Positions 11,908 to 22,712 of a stretch of DNA of 64,000 bases are shown here, piece after piece. Within the stretch, counting starts at the first letter, position 1; every line of letters starts with the position of its first letter. Source of the DNA: Thermothielavioides terrestris NRRL 8126 (Eukaryota > Ascomycota > Sordariomycetes > Sordariales > Chaetomiaceae); the NCBI RefSeq assembly GCF_000226115.1, contig NC_016457.1:9362001-9426000 (forward strand), written 5' to 3'. The notes under the pieces were generated by a model. That model searched no databases. It saw nothing but the letters and a program-made list of their open reading frames with translations, and had not been told where the DNA came from. The position numbers and the translations under genes are program-made.

Positions 11908-13372
11908 AGCTTTGCAATGCCAAGGAGGGAGAGGAACGCTTGGAGGGATACAGTTGGGGTGCTGATTCCGCTTTGACACAGCACAGGATTAAGTATTTGG
12001 GCATTGCAATCAAGGCAATGGTTCTGGACGGAGTCGAAGTTGGCCCCGGTTAAAATAGGTGCCAGGGCTGGGAGTTGAAACTCGTTTTCTCGCGCAAGCT
12101 TTTCCTTTACTTCAAAGTACATCTGATTTAACGCCTGCTGCACTGATGGTCCGTAATCTCCAGGGACCGAGTAGTTACGTATGGCTCCACGATTTCTCTG
12201 TTTCTGTGTTCTGGCTCAGCCGACGCCCTCGTGTCTTCTCCGGAACTCGTGGGTGTCCTGCCATGGAACGCCGATTGGACCAAGCCCAGCACCCAGCACC
12301 CAGTCGTTGTCTCGGGGTCTGCGGAAGTCACATGCCATCCCGCAATAATCGAACCTCAGCTTAGGACAGGAGACAGTCCAGTGTGCATTGCAGAGGAGGA
12401 GGATTTGGGGCCGACATCGCGCTCGGATTACATGCGAGTCCGATTGTCTGCCGATCTTCGGGAGCTCGGCTTGCCGTGCAATGCCGGGTCGCTCTTGGAG
12501 ATCCAAGACCCACCTTCCACAGCAGGAAGACATCGTTGGAAGTTGGAACAGACCGCTCTAGCGTGTCAATCGACAGGCGCGCCTGCCTGCTGGGCATCAA
12601 CTCTCCAGTAAGTTTAGGTAGCTCAGTGAATCCATCGCGAATCCGTCAAAAGTGACAAACACACACGCACCCACCCACGACAAGCAGCATGATGCACACA
12701 GCTGCAGATCCCGCTCTTCCCACCTCTTCCATTCAGGTTGCTCCCCGCCTTCCCTGGTTCTTCGGGCAGCTGTCCCCTCTAATATACCTAGGTCGTAATA
12801 AGTCGACTGGTCTGGCCAACCATCAGCTTCCCGACAGCCCAGGTGGTTTCCCCATTCCGTATGCTCCATCGCCTATCCTCGCTCGGCGTCCGACGGAAGC
12901 CCGCCCGGGCATCACGGATCGTGACAGCCCCGACGAGCCCAACTTCCAGGGGCTGTGTCACAGTCTGCAGGTCTTGCCGGTCAACGCGAGCTGATGGCAC
13001 CACTGAAGCCCGAATATGCCGGTGTCGGCACAGCATGTCAATGGACAATGGACTGTTGGGGATTCCGAGGAAGCGACGGCATAGGGTAGCGTCTCCGACA
13101 TTCACAGTGGACTTCCGATCCCCTGCCTGGATGCACCCGACCCTGGTTCCATTTCTCGCTCAGCATCCCGTGACGCGACTGCCTGGTCCAGCCCAGCCTT
13201 GCCAAAGGTAGGTACCCTTCTTTCGCACATAAAAGGGGCATGGTCTTTCCATTCCGCATCCCAATAGTACTCCCAGTCCACCGTCTATCTTCGGGACCCC
13301 ACGAACTAACGCAAACCTCTAGACGATATCCTTAACGACTGCTTGCCTGTCGAGCTCGCTCGCCTCCTCACG
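11908..13372. other. Intergenic, nothing recognised
   Basis: About 1.5 kb with only short overlapping frames. A 5' non-coding exon of the following methyltransferase could lie in the last 150 bp (cctctag at 13316-13322 resembles an acceptor), but no upstream coding exon is evident. Confidence 0.4.
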
Positions 13373-14861
13373 ATGGCTTCCCCAGTCGCCGACAGCCTGG
13401 ACGACATGGCTGATCGGTTGCGCATAATCGCAGAGGGCATCCGGGCGGGGAGCGTCTCCCTGCGGTTCGACACGGCGCAGCGAATGGAACTGGCTCAGGT
13501 CGCCGACAACTTAACGACCCTCGCCACTCACCCAGCCGATCAGATACAACTCCAGGCGATCCGCCTTTCCCACATCGCCGCTCTCCGCCTGTTCCACCAA
13601 TGGAGGGCCTTTGAGAAGATCCCACCCGGAGAAGGCTCAAGCATCACATATGCCGAGCTCGCTGGCCTCCTTGACGGCGATGTGTCTTTGATCAGTAACA
13701 AGCACCCTCCCACAGTCCGTCGCCCCCACTCCTTGCCATTGCTAATCCGACCCATGCACAGCTCGCATCTGCCGGATCCTCGTGGCGAACCACACTCTCC
13801 GGGCCATCGGATCGGACCGTCTCGCGCACACCGAATTCTCTGAGCTTCTCATCCACCCCCAGCACAGGGCGTTGATGGCCATAATGTGAGACGGCTGAGC
13901 ACCATCCTTCCCCTCTAAGAACTCAGCATATCACTCTCCGGCACATGCTCACGTGTACCCCGGCGCGGCAGATTCGACACCCAACTCGACACAATCATGG
14001 CCCTGCCCTCCTACTTCGAACACTTCGGCCGCATCGAGCCGACCGACCGCCGACAGACGCCGCTGGTGTTCGCGGCGGGCAAGCTGGGCTCCACGGCCTG
14101 GGAGGTCCTGCACAGCGACGAGACCAAGCGGACCAACTTCATGCTGGCGATGGCGGCGGCCGAGTCGATGCCGGCCATGCAGACGGGCTACGACTTCAGC
14201 TGGATCGCGCTGGAGGCGGCCCAGTCCGCCCCGGACCGCGTGGTGTGCGTCGATGTGGGCGGCGGCAAGGGCCACGCGCTCAAGCGCATCATGCGCGCGA
14301 ACCCGACGCTCCCGCGGCACCGCTTCGCGCTGGAGGACCTGCCCGACGTGCTCGAGCAGGCGGGCCGCGAGGACGCCGAGCTGGACGGCGTGCAGCTGGT
14401 TCCGATCGACTTCCACCTGGAGCAGCCCATCAAAGGTGCGCAGTATCCATCCCACGCCAAAACCTACCTCCCCCCCTCCCTCCTCCCTCCCGACCCGCTG
14501 GGGTTTCCAGACTGCTGCTAACAAACACCGCACTAACAACTAACCTACTTACCACCCAGGCGCGCTGGTCTACCACATCCGCAGATGCCTGCACGACTAC
14601 TCGGACGGGGAGGCGGTGCTGATCCTGCAGCGGATCGCGGCGGCGATGGCGCGCGACAGCAAGCTGCTGGTGCTGGAGCTGGTGGTCGAGGACCCGCCGA
14701 CGGCGCACCAGGCCATGACCGACCTCATGGTGATGTCGCTCTCGGGCAAGGAGCGCACGCTGGCCGACTGGCGCGGCATCGTCGGGCGGGCCGGGCTGAC
14801 CATCACGCGCGTGTCGACGTACGACGGCGGGCACAGCGTCATTGAGTGTGCCCTGGCTTAG
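13373..14861 (+). CDS. SAM-dependent O-methyltransferase (plant COMT-like, fungal secondary-metabolism type)
   Basis: Four exons, 13373-13694, 13762-13885, 13972-14435 and 14560-14861, give 403 aa, the usual length for the family. The N-terminal half carries the winged-helix dimerisation region (LDDMADRLRIIAEGI, later ICRILVANHTLRAI). The SAM site VDVGGGKG lies at about residues 242-249. The catalytic His/Asp block RRCLHDYSD is at about 311-319, followed by the conserved LLVLELVVEDPP strand. Such enzymes methylate phenolic hydroxyls of polyketides or similar aromatics in the cytosol. No polyketide synthase or other obvious pathway gene lies within the window, so the substrate is unknown. The first in-frame ATG was taken as the start. 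It is convergent with the GT25 gene. Confidence 0.85.
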
Positions 14862-15075
14862 GTGAGATGAGCCGGCCACGGAGCCAATCGAGGTGGGGGC
14901 TTGTCTATATATATACGGCGGTCATGGTCATGCGTGTGCAGTGCCGGGAATTATAGCTGATTTTATGGGCACTGCGGGCAGGGTCAGTCCATTGGGATTC
15001 GCGATAGGGACGGCCAACGATGAACCTGTGTGCGCAGACCACGTCTTTTGTACATTTAAAACACCCCAGTCAGCA

Positions 15076-16437
15076 TCAACCGTCTTCCCACTGGTCCACT
15101 GGCGGCTCTCCGTTCACCAGCCTCCCCATATTCAGTCTGACACTGAGCCTGACATAAGGCGTCATCTCCTTGTCCCTATTGACAAAGCCTCCCCCGGCTG
15201 CCGTAATGTCTGATGCCGCGCCCTTACCATAGTGATGAGTGAACAGAGGCGGCTGCACCGTCACACAGACTGGTGCCCTTCTCCTGGATGTCGCCTCGGC
15301 CGGGTTTGGGTTTGATCCCGCAGGATGCTCATAAAGACGGTCGCACCAGTCTCGCAGCATCAAGTCCCAGCCCGCTGTCATTGTCTCCACCCCGAACTGC
15401 CACAGCAGCTTCCTCGCGCCCTTCCGGCTGACCGCATATGCCTGTGTGCACGTGGTCCCGCTCGAAGCATGGACGACTCTGGTGTGCGGCGGATATTTCT
15501 CCGCAAGGTCGTCTCGCAGAGCAAAGGGGTGCGGTTTGAGGTGCTGGTGAGACGGCACGGTCATATCATTCTCAATGGTCACTCGCAGCGGCGGCGGTTT
15601 GCTGGGGGCTTGTGCGGCCGGAAAGTCCGTGCCACAGTGGCCTAGCCAGAGGAGATCCCAGTCGTCGCCGTACGCGGAGAGGCTGGGGCGGAGGTTGCGA
15701 TGCGGCAACTTCGCAAACGGAAGCTCGGGTTGCGGGCCCTGACGGTACTGCTCGGATAACGGCTGCCCCTGCAATGGCTGAGTGAAGGCTCGGGCCGCTT
15801 GGGCGAACACTTGCATCTGTGCCTTCAGCCGGACATCCCAGTCAGCGTCGTCTTCGAGGATAAGGGCGCTGGTGATGTTTTCGCGGACAATCCTGCGCCT
15901 CCGGTCAGCTTGCTCGGACCACAGATTCCAAAATGAGCAGCGACGTCTGAGCCCACCGCTGCAAAACATCCATATGGGCCCTCCAGCAGCCCTTGCTGCC
16001 CACTGTAAGCCCGCCCTGCCGGCTCTCCGGGTCTCCAGGTAGCACCTTGTCTGGAACATCCTGTCCCGCAACGCCATTGACCCATGTGATTTCAAGCCCG
16101 CTCAGCGCGGCAGCCAGGGTCATGGCGTCGCGGCGATCGGAGCGCGCAGGAAGGTTGATGGCGAAAATACGCTGGAACTGTAGGGCAAATCATTGACGGG
16201 TCAGGGGGGTCATTGGCCCTCAAGAAAGGCAGGGTGGAATACCCCTAGAGTAGCATTGATGATTTCGCGAGACGCGGTGGTCGCCACTGTCATGTACGTG
16301 TACGTGTACGGAAGCGCCGGGGTCAAATTCCTGTTCAGATGCGTGAAGCACACGAACAGCGAGACGACGAGAGCGAGAAGGACGGCGATGATCCGGTGGC
16401 GCGGCAGCATGTTGGAACGCCGAGATTTCTGTTTCAT
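15076..16437 (-). CDS. Glycosyltransferase family 25-type protein, type II membrane
   Basis: Exons on the minus strand are 16437-16243, 16177-15957 and 15892-15076, giving 410 aa. Intron 1 has the weak donor gtattc but a good cctacag acceptor; intron 2 has gtgggc...gcgcag. The N-terminus is basic, with one signal anchor at about residues 15-32 (IIAVLLALVVSLFVCFTH). GT25 hallmarks are IFAINLPARSDRRDAM at 69-84, the GSKGCWRAHMDVLQR block, and ALILEDDADWD at 148-158, whose acidic cluster is the expected metal/nucleotide-sugar site. GT25 enzymes are best known as galactosyltransferases of bacterial LPS and of animal collagen; fungal members are uncharacterised and presumably act in the Golgi. The start is the first ATG before the anchor. 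Confidence 0.8.
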
Positions 16438-17550
16438 GATGCCGAGTCGCCTCGGGCACGCTTCGCATGTTTTTGGGGCCGGCTGGTGCACAGGTGCGAT
16501 AACAGGGCAGCTCCGAGGAAAGGTTGAACGCTGGTCGTCACTGTTCTCCGCCCGCGAAAAACCGGTGACGTGGAACTTGGGCAGGAAGCCGCGGCTTTGG
16601 GCACTGTGCCTGCCGAGCGGGCGGATAAATGCAGTTGGTAGGTCAGGTTGTCATTAACGCATCGCAATTGGGTCAGGTTGGGTTAGGGAAGCACCATTGA
16701 AGATCTCTCCCAAGTTCTTTCCTCCTTCAATGCAATTATCATGGGAAAACGGGTTGGGGGATCCGGGGAGAGCGATGGAACCGATTAACATCCGTTCGCG
16801 TTTCTCTATCATTCTTCGTGGACCGTCTTCCTTCGTTAACTGGACAACAAATCGAATGGGAGCAATTTTGGTTTTGTTCGGCAACAGTTGCGACAACATC
16901 GGAGCACGGAACCTCGAGGCTAGGAAGGTCAAAGAATACCAAGCCGGGGCACTCTCCAGCTCCGACAGCTTCAGGTTGCAGGCTCAAATATGCAGCGAGA
17001 ACACAAACACCCGGGGTTCTTCCTCGGTCCTGAGGCACCTAAAAACTCACCCCTCCGTTGACCCTCTCACCAACTGTCCATTTTCGATCGATGGCTTCCG
17101 TATCGGCGAGCTCAATAACCAGAGCCTTATCAGTCGCATCGATCGCAGCTCGAGTTCACGGCAATTGCGGCATGGCTGGTGCACCAAGTTGCGTCTCCCC
17201 TTCTCCCCTCTCCCTCCCCAGCTCCCGCAGACTTCTTGTCGTTGGTGACTCAACATGCATGACGCATGCATGCTGCGCGCCTCAGGTCTCAGTGCTGACC
17301 TGTAAGAGTGCCCGTGAGGCTGCCCCGCCGCGGCGCCAACCGCGCTGCCCGCTCTTGAAGAGGGGAAAAGCGGGCGATGGCATACAGCCACCTTACGTTG
17401 CAGCCTTTGCATGCCTAGGTAGGTAGTGATGGCCGTCGGATCTGACGGTGTTCAAATCCCGCTCATGCGGCACTTCCCTTCCCCCTCACCTCCCAGCACA
17501 GTTGTTACCGCCCCCGAACTTCGTCGCCCACTCCATCTTTCGAAGAGAAG
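16438..17550. other. Intergenic between divergent genes
   Basis: This is the shared upstream region of the GT25 gene and the HET gene. No site is recognised, and no coding frame convinces. Confidence 0.45.
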
Positions 17551-19329
17551 ATGCGTCTCATCAATACTCTCACTCTCGAATTCAAAGAATTTCTGGGTTC
17601 GGATGTGCCGAAATATGCCATTCTGTCGCACACGTGGGAAGCTGAAGAGGTGTCCCTGCAGGAAGTGAGGGACAACTTGCTGTCCCCAACGATCAAGCAG
17701 GGCTACCGCAAGATTGTCAACTTCTGCCGCCTTGCCCGCAGCGAAGGGCTTGCCTGGGCCTGGGTCGACACCTGCTGCATCGACAAGACGAACCTCGCCG
17801 AGCTGACGGAGAGCATCAACTCCATGTTCCGCTGGTACCAGGATGCTGCCATCTGCTACGTCTATCTCTCCGATCTCCCAACCAACGCCGAACTCGCCGA
17901 AGCCCTCCCCGGCTGCCGATGGTTCACCCGCGGCTGGACGCTTCAAGAACTGCTCGCCCCCAAAACAGTGCAATTCTACGACAGAGACTGGGTGATGCGA
18001 GGCACAAAAAAAAGTCTGGTCAGCAATCTCGAGGCAATAACCGGCATCCCGGAAGCGGTTCTGATTCAGGCCGTCCACATTTACGACGTCAGCATTGGGA
18101 CGCGCATGTCGTGGGCTGCGGGGCGGGAGACAACACGGTTGGAGGACACCGCCTATTGTTTGCTCGGCATTTTTGACGTCAACATGCCCTTGATATACGG
18201 GGAGGGGAGCAAGGCATTTCGGCGTCTGCAGGAAGAGATTATCCGCCAGAGCAACGACCTAACCATTTTCGCGTGGGCTCCCTCGAGTCCTTGGGACACA
18301 CCATGGCTGCCTCCAGTCCTGGATGGGACAGCGTACGGACCCGGCGGTCCCCTCCTTGCCTCATCCCCGAACGATTTCGAGCTGCACTCGGCCCGGAGAT
18401 CACCTAAATCGAACTTGCGTACACTGAGCGGTCCGAGCATGTGGACTGAGCCCTACCCAGAATACGCTGTCACGAACAAGGGTCTTCGAATTAGAGCACC
18501 ACTGGTCCTGGTGCCTCAGGACGATGATTTGGACCGGCAAACAGGTCGTGTGTTATACTTTCTCTCCGTGGGGAAAGTATTTCGTCCGATCGACGGCAGC
18601 CAGCCAGGGCAGACTCATATCCTTGCTATCATCTTGGAAAAAGTCGGACCCGGCATGTTCTTGCGGCGACTTGGCCCGCTCTGCGCGCGCGTTCCTGACG
18701 AGAACAAGTTCCAGGTTATACCGCCCATGGATTTCTACATCGAGCTGGACGACTTAGTCCCGCCCCACATGAGGTGGTCAAGCGTCCATGGGGTGATAAA
18801 TGTTTCACTGGCCCTAACGAAAGCGGCGCCACCGTTCCCCACTGAACCGCATCCCCTCGCCAAAGTTCTGAGAGCCATTCCAGAAAGCCATTGGAATCGA
18901 ACGTCCAGCTTGTTCTACCGGGCGTACAACAACTCGACGGTCCTGGCCTTCGAATTCTCCCTGGAACTAGAAGAGAGACTCGTCAACTTGCTTTGCTTCA
19001 TTGACCAGCGCACCCAATGCTCGAGAGCCTATGTAATCAATCCAATGGAATATCAAGAGCTGTTTTCCTGGTTCGTGTCCCGGAAGGCAGCTCTTGACAG
19101 TACGCTCTGGGAAGACCTCCCTGGCCTAATTGGGAATGAGGCGTGGCGATCTCTAATGAAGAATGAAGCGCGAATCATTGTGGAGGGCAAGGAATTCACC
19201 GTCAATGCTGTGAATAAATGCTCCCACGGCCCAGATTTTGACACCCGTCATTGCGGTGTCTCCGTCTTCGTCACTCACTGGTTACCGCTGGATTTAAGAT
19301 CCTGGGTTATGAGAGAGGGGACAGCCTGA
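17551..19329 (+). CDS. HET-domain protein (heterokaryon-incompatibility type)
   Basis: A single exon of 592 aa begins with ATG after a purine-rich leader. The HET domain occupies about residues 22-115 and begins with the signature YAILSHTWEAEEVSL. Its middle block is AWVDTCCIDKTNLAELTESI, followed by MFRWYQDAAICYVYLSDL. After it comes the family-typical WFTRGWTLQELLAPKTVQFYDRDW, then EDTAYCLLGIFDVNMPLIYGEG, which marks the HET-D/HET-E-like subgroup. There is no NACHT, WD40 or ankyrin module; the C-terminal 350 residues are unassigned. Proteins of this class trigger programmed cell death in non-self recognition, but most copies in a genome are not proven incompatibility genes. The reading frame looks intact. 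Confidence 0.9.
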   Translation: MRLINTLTLEFKEFLGSDVPKYAILSHTWEAEEVSLQEVRDNLLSPTIKQGYRKIVNFCRLARSEGLAWAWVDTCCIDKTNLAELTESINSMFRWYQDAAICYVYLSDLPTNAELAEALPGCRWFTRGWTLQELLAPKTVQFYDRDWVMRGTKKSLVSNLEAITGIPEAVLIQAVHIYDVSIGTRMSWAAGRETTRLEDTAYCLLGIFDVNMPLIYGEGSKAFRRLQEEIIRQSNDLTIFAWAPSSPWDTPWLPPVLDGTAYGPGGPLLASSPNDFELHSARRSPKSNLRTLSGPSMWTEPYPEYAVTNKGLRIRAPLVLVPQDDDLDRQTGRVLYFLSVGKVFRPIDGSQPGQTHILAIILEKVGPGMFLRRLGPLCARVPDENKFQVIPPMDFYIELDDLVPPHMRWSSVHGVINVSLALTKAAPPFPTEPHPLAKVLRAIPESHWNRTSSLFYRAYNNSTVLAFEFSLELEERLVNLLCFIDQRTQCSRAYVINPMEYQELFSWFVSRKAALDSTLWEDLPGLIGNEAWRSLMKNEARIIVEGKEFTVNAVNKCSHGPDFDTRHCGVSVFVTHWLPLDLRSWVMREGTA

Positions 19330-19816
19330 GACCAGGGAGATTCGCTGCTGGTTTGCCATCTGTGAGACGCAAGCTTCGATAGGGAAATGCGTATTGTCGG
19401 CTTTTACAACGATCGTTCCATGGTCTGTCTCTTGCTCTCATCCTCCTCGGCTCAAGTCGTGCTCTTCACCCAGCTCTTGCACTCGCTGCCTCTCTCTTTC
19501 CCGACCAGGGGCAGCATCATCCCCAAGAGCAATCCTTGTGTAAACTACGTGGACTCTGCTGAAAGCAGCCTCCCCCGTTTCCACACACACACCTCAGGTG
19601 TTCCCGACTCGTGGTAATGCTGTAGGCACAGCCCCTTCTACCTTCCATCAACGCTTCCTTCACCACCCAGCTCATCTTGATCATCTAGAGACTCACTCCC
19701 CTTCTCCAGCCGGCCGAAAACCTTGCGAGGATGTCCCTCCCGCTTTATCAGCCACGAAACAGGGGTCGAGGAGATTGCCATCAAACCGCGACATTACTAA
19801 GATATGCGCACCATTA

Positions 19817-20041
19817 CCGGGCAACCCAGCCTTGTGTGAGGTCCCAGCCACCTCCCTGGGCGTGGACGAACCGTATCTGCAGGTCCAGGTCCTGCTCTTG
19901 CTTGGTGTCCAAGACCGCCCGGACCTTCCAGTCGATTTCTGCCACGCGAGCCATGACGTAGGCAAGGGTCTCTGGAGTGAGGAGTGACTGTGTGGGCGGC
20001 CATTTAAAGGGTGTGCGATATACGACGCCGCGATATGGAAG
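19817..20041 (-). pseudogene. Coding-like fragment, 75 open codons without a start
   Basis: The minus-strand frame bounded by TGA (20044-20042) and TAA (19816-19814) has strongly coding-like composition, for example ETLAYVMARVAEIDWKVRAV and LDLQIRFVHAQGGGWDLTQG. There is no ATG near its beginning. A weak donor (gtaatg) overlaps the stop, so it may be an internal exon of an unrecognised gene or a relic. No family is recognised. Confidence 0.35.
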
Positions 20042-20923
20042 TCAAGGTGACGTAGAGTCGGCTCTGATCTCGCAATATCATACATTGCGCCGTTATGGCC
20101 GGTCAACCCAAGTCGGAAGCTGCCTTGGGTAGGTACTTGAGGTTCAAGGTTGGCTGAACGTGGGGTACTCGTCCAGCCGAGTGGCTAGCAGATGCCTAGG
20201 TGTAAGTCCTGCTACATGATCTGTCGCATATGCTATGGAGGGCCTGAGATCACCAGCGTAAATAGAGTTGAAATCTGGAGTTTCCAAGGTTGTTGAGTCA
20301 TCTTACATCTATTTCGTATATTACCATCACAGCCTTAACATTTGAGATAATCACAATGTGAACCGCATCGTTCCTGGGGATTGGGTACGCAAGCAAATGA
20401 AACTAGAAGCATCCAACCACCAGGGCAAAGCACTTACAAAAAGTAAAGCAATGTCGATGACATTCACCGAGTTCGATAACTTCGGCAACCGCTATTCGAG
20501 GTGGCTGACCTTCGTACTCAACCAAAAGGATTGGTGACGCCTGAAAAGTTGAGGTCAGCACTGAGCGAATGAGAATTTCACCACGATCGAACTAGAACTG
20601 GACGGAACAGACAACGGGCGCGAAACCACTAAGCTGGGGTTGGCTCGTCTTAGTTGGAAAGATTTTACGCCGCGTCAACGCGCGAGTCACCACAGAGGTT
20701 CATCACGATCATCAAGATAGGGCGACGCAGGATTCCCGAGTTCGCGATGCCCTTGAAGCCCCAGGCCGAGGTTACCGCCAAGCCGGCCGGGTTGGAACCT
20801 GGAAGCAACCGGTTGGCGATCTCAGGGGAGGGCGACGGGGGGAAGGCCGGCGACGCATCGATTTCCTCCCTGCAAATTGTCGCAGCAAAGCGAGATGTGT
20901 TGTCCGGGTGTGATGCTCGATCT

Positions 20924-21064
20924 CTATGCTGGAGATGCAGATTGCTTGGCGGGGGTAATCTCAAAGAGGTCGGCCTTCCGCAGATTGGGGTCCTTGGGCG
21001 GTGCACCAAAGACGCTGTGCTCGTTTGGACGAGCGAGAGGTGCACAATATGGTACAAAACCATC
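20924..21064 (-). pseudogene. Coding-like 3' exon or relic, family unknown
   Basis: The minus-strand frame from 21064 to the TAG at 20924-20926 reads 46 residues of coding-like sequence (DGFVPYCAPLARPNEHSVFG then KADLFEITPAKQ). It is directly preceded by a possible acceptor (gattag). The upstream exon could not be connected with confidence, because frames on the 5' side are disrupted. The surrounding 20.1-21.7 kb may be a decayed gene. Confidence 0.3.
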
Positions 21065-21794
21065 CTAATCGTACTACTAACGCGTTTGTCGTCGAAGGCG
21101 TCCCTGGGCACAGTATTGGGGATTAGCTCCCCGTCACCGACGACGTCGTCGCTTCCACGACGTCGTAGCTTCCGGCTTGCCAATTTGACCTTGCTCTCCC
21201 CTGCGACGACAGGAACGACAACGGCAGCAGCATCTCCCACTTGTAGAGATAAGTGCTGTGTTGTTGCAGCAGGACACAATCCTCTTGATGCCAGCTCGAA
21301 GATGGGCGTTGTCGGGCCACATCTTGAAATGCTAGACGCAGCTCGGCCCCATGTCAGTGTGTATAGTTAATTTCAAGGTTGAATTCGACGCGTGTTGCCT
21401 TGACCTCCTGCTCGAAACCGGCCCGCCGTTGCAGCGGACATTACCCCATCTCCAAACTCGTCAAACGCAACCAACGGCATTCCTCGCAGCCGGTGCCACG
21501 GCCGGGAACGCAGTCGACCTTGGTGCCGATAAAAGAGGTGGCGGACGCACGGCAGGCAAAGCTGGTTCTACCAGGAAACTGCGCTTCCATGATTGGTGAC
21601 CATTACGACCTAGGTAATTCATGTCTAACTCATGTATTTCTGTGCAAGTTGAACCGCCAGGACCGGCCAGTGAGCTGAGGTGATCGAGTGCCCGGTGTAG
21701 GCGCCGAGGAGCTCGAACTGTTGCCAGAGAAACGCCATCTCATTCAACTGCAGATAAATCGTTTCTGCCCCTTCCCCTTTCCCCGACCTGTCAA

Positions 21795-22712
21795 TCAACT
21801 CAGTTTCGTACACAAGTACCCCTTCGCACTCTTCCCAGTCACTTCCAGCACCCCACAGCGCGGCACATCCCCAGACGGAAACCGCTTAAGAAACCCCCTC
21901 TGCAACGCCCGCGCAGCAACCGCCGCCCCGTCCGGCCCTGCCTCCTTCTCCCACTTGTCCCGGTCGGCGTCCCCATAGTAGCAGGGACGCCTCAGGGCGC
22001 GAAACTCCACCTCGGGCGCCCCATCCGGCTTCACGAGCGGGTCCCTGAGCCGCGAGACCTCGGGAAACTCCAACGGGTCGACGACGAGGAAGATGTTCTC
22101 CAGCTGCGGGAACTGGCTCGGCCAGAGCGCGAACAGCTCATCGGACGGGACAGGCTGCAGGCGGTGGCGGGGGTCGTCGTCTGCGGTGCACTTGCTCCCC
22201 CGGCTCCCACGGCAGGGCACGAGGATCTCGTCCTGCGTGGACCAGCACGGGGCTCTGGTGTCGCAGCGCTCGCACTCCCTGACGAAGGTGAAGGGCGTCC
22301 AGGGGACGGCCAGGTGGTGTGCCCCGCGGAGCGCGGGGATGATTTCCGGCAGGGTGCGGCGTCCGCGCGGGAAGCGGCGGGGTGTCTCGCCGTCTTCAAG
22401 GTTGGCGAGGCAGAGGGCGTCGGCGGTGAGGTCTACGTGCAGGGTTAGTTCTTTGAGGGCTGGGCGGTCGGCTTGTTCGGGGTTGGTGTTCTGCCACACC
22501 GGGAGCGGAGTGAACTGTCTTGTTGGATATTGACGGAGTTGCCGCTCGTCGTGCTCGAGGAGGGCGCGCACGTCGTCGGGGGTGTAGCTCTCGGGGAGGC
22601 ACAGCTTGACGTCCCTTGCCCGGCAGTCATGGGGTTCGAAAATAAGCAGCAATTCAAAGAAGTAGATTGAGGGCCGGTAGGGCACGGGGTCTGGGCTCTG
22701 GGATGCAGCCAT
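21795..22712 (-). CDS. Unrecognised 305-residue protein
   Basis: A single uninterrupted frame runs from the ATG at 22712 to the stop at 21795. Composition is rich in Arg, Pro, Asp and Glu. Hydrophobic strand-like segments (LKELTLHVDLTADALCLANL, LENIFLVVDPLEFPEVSRL) suggest a folded alpha/beta protein. A Cys-rich patch (ERCDTRAPCW) lies mid-protein. The pattern resembles the many fungal F-box-associated or 2EXR-like orphan proteins, but I see no F-box or 2EXR signature, so no function is proposed. An additional upstream exon is possible. Confidence 0.6.
   Translation of the reverse strand: MAASQSPDPVPYRPSIYFFELLLIFEPHDCRARDVKLCLPESYTPDDVRALLEHDERQLRQYPTRQFTPLPVWQNTNPEQADRPALKELTLHVDLTADALCLANLEDGETPRRFPRGRRTLPEIIPALRGAHHLAVPWTPFTFVRECERCDTRAPCWSTQDEILVPCRGSRGSKCTADDDPRHRLQPVPSDELFALWPSQFPQLENIFLVVDPLEFPEVSRLRDPLVKPDGAPEVEFRALRRPCYYGDADRDKWEKEAGPDGAAVAARALQRGFLKRFPSGDVPRCGVLEVTGKSAKGYLCTKLS

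Noticed and set aside
12230..13260. Several 100-125-codon frames between 12.2 and 13.3 kb
   Set aside because: They overlap in most frames on both strands, with no consistent splice sites or recognisable protein composition.
13949..14543. Long frames on both strands overlapping methyltransferase exon 3
   Set aside because: The methyltransferase frame contains the SAM motif and continues correctly over two introns; the others are shadows.
14910..14925. TATATATATA as a promoter TATA box
   Set aside because: It lies between two convergent genes, after the methyltransferase stop, with no gene starting downstream on either strand.
20654..21370. 238-codon plus-strand frame opposite a 204-codon minus-strand frame
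   Set aside because: Both are long because of GC-rich composition. The coding-like signal in this interval lies in a third frame on the minus strand, so neither long frame is called as a gene.
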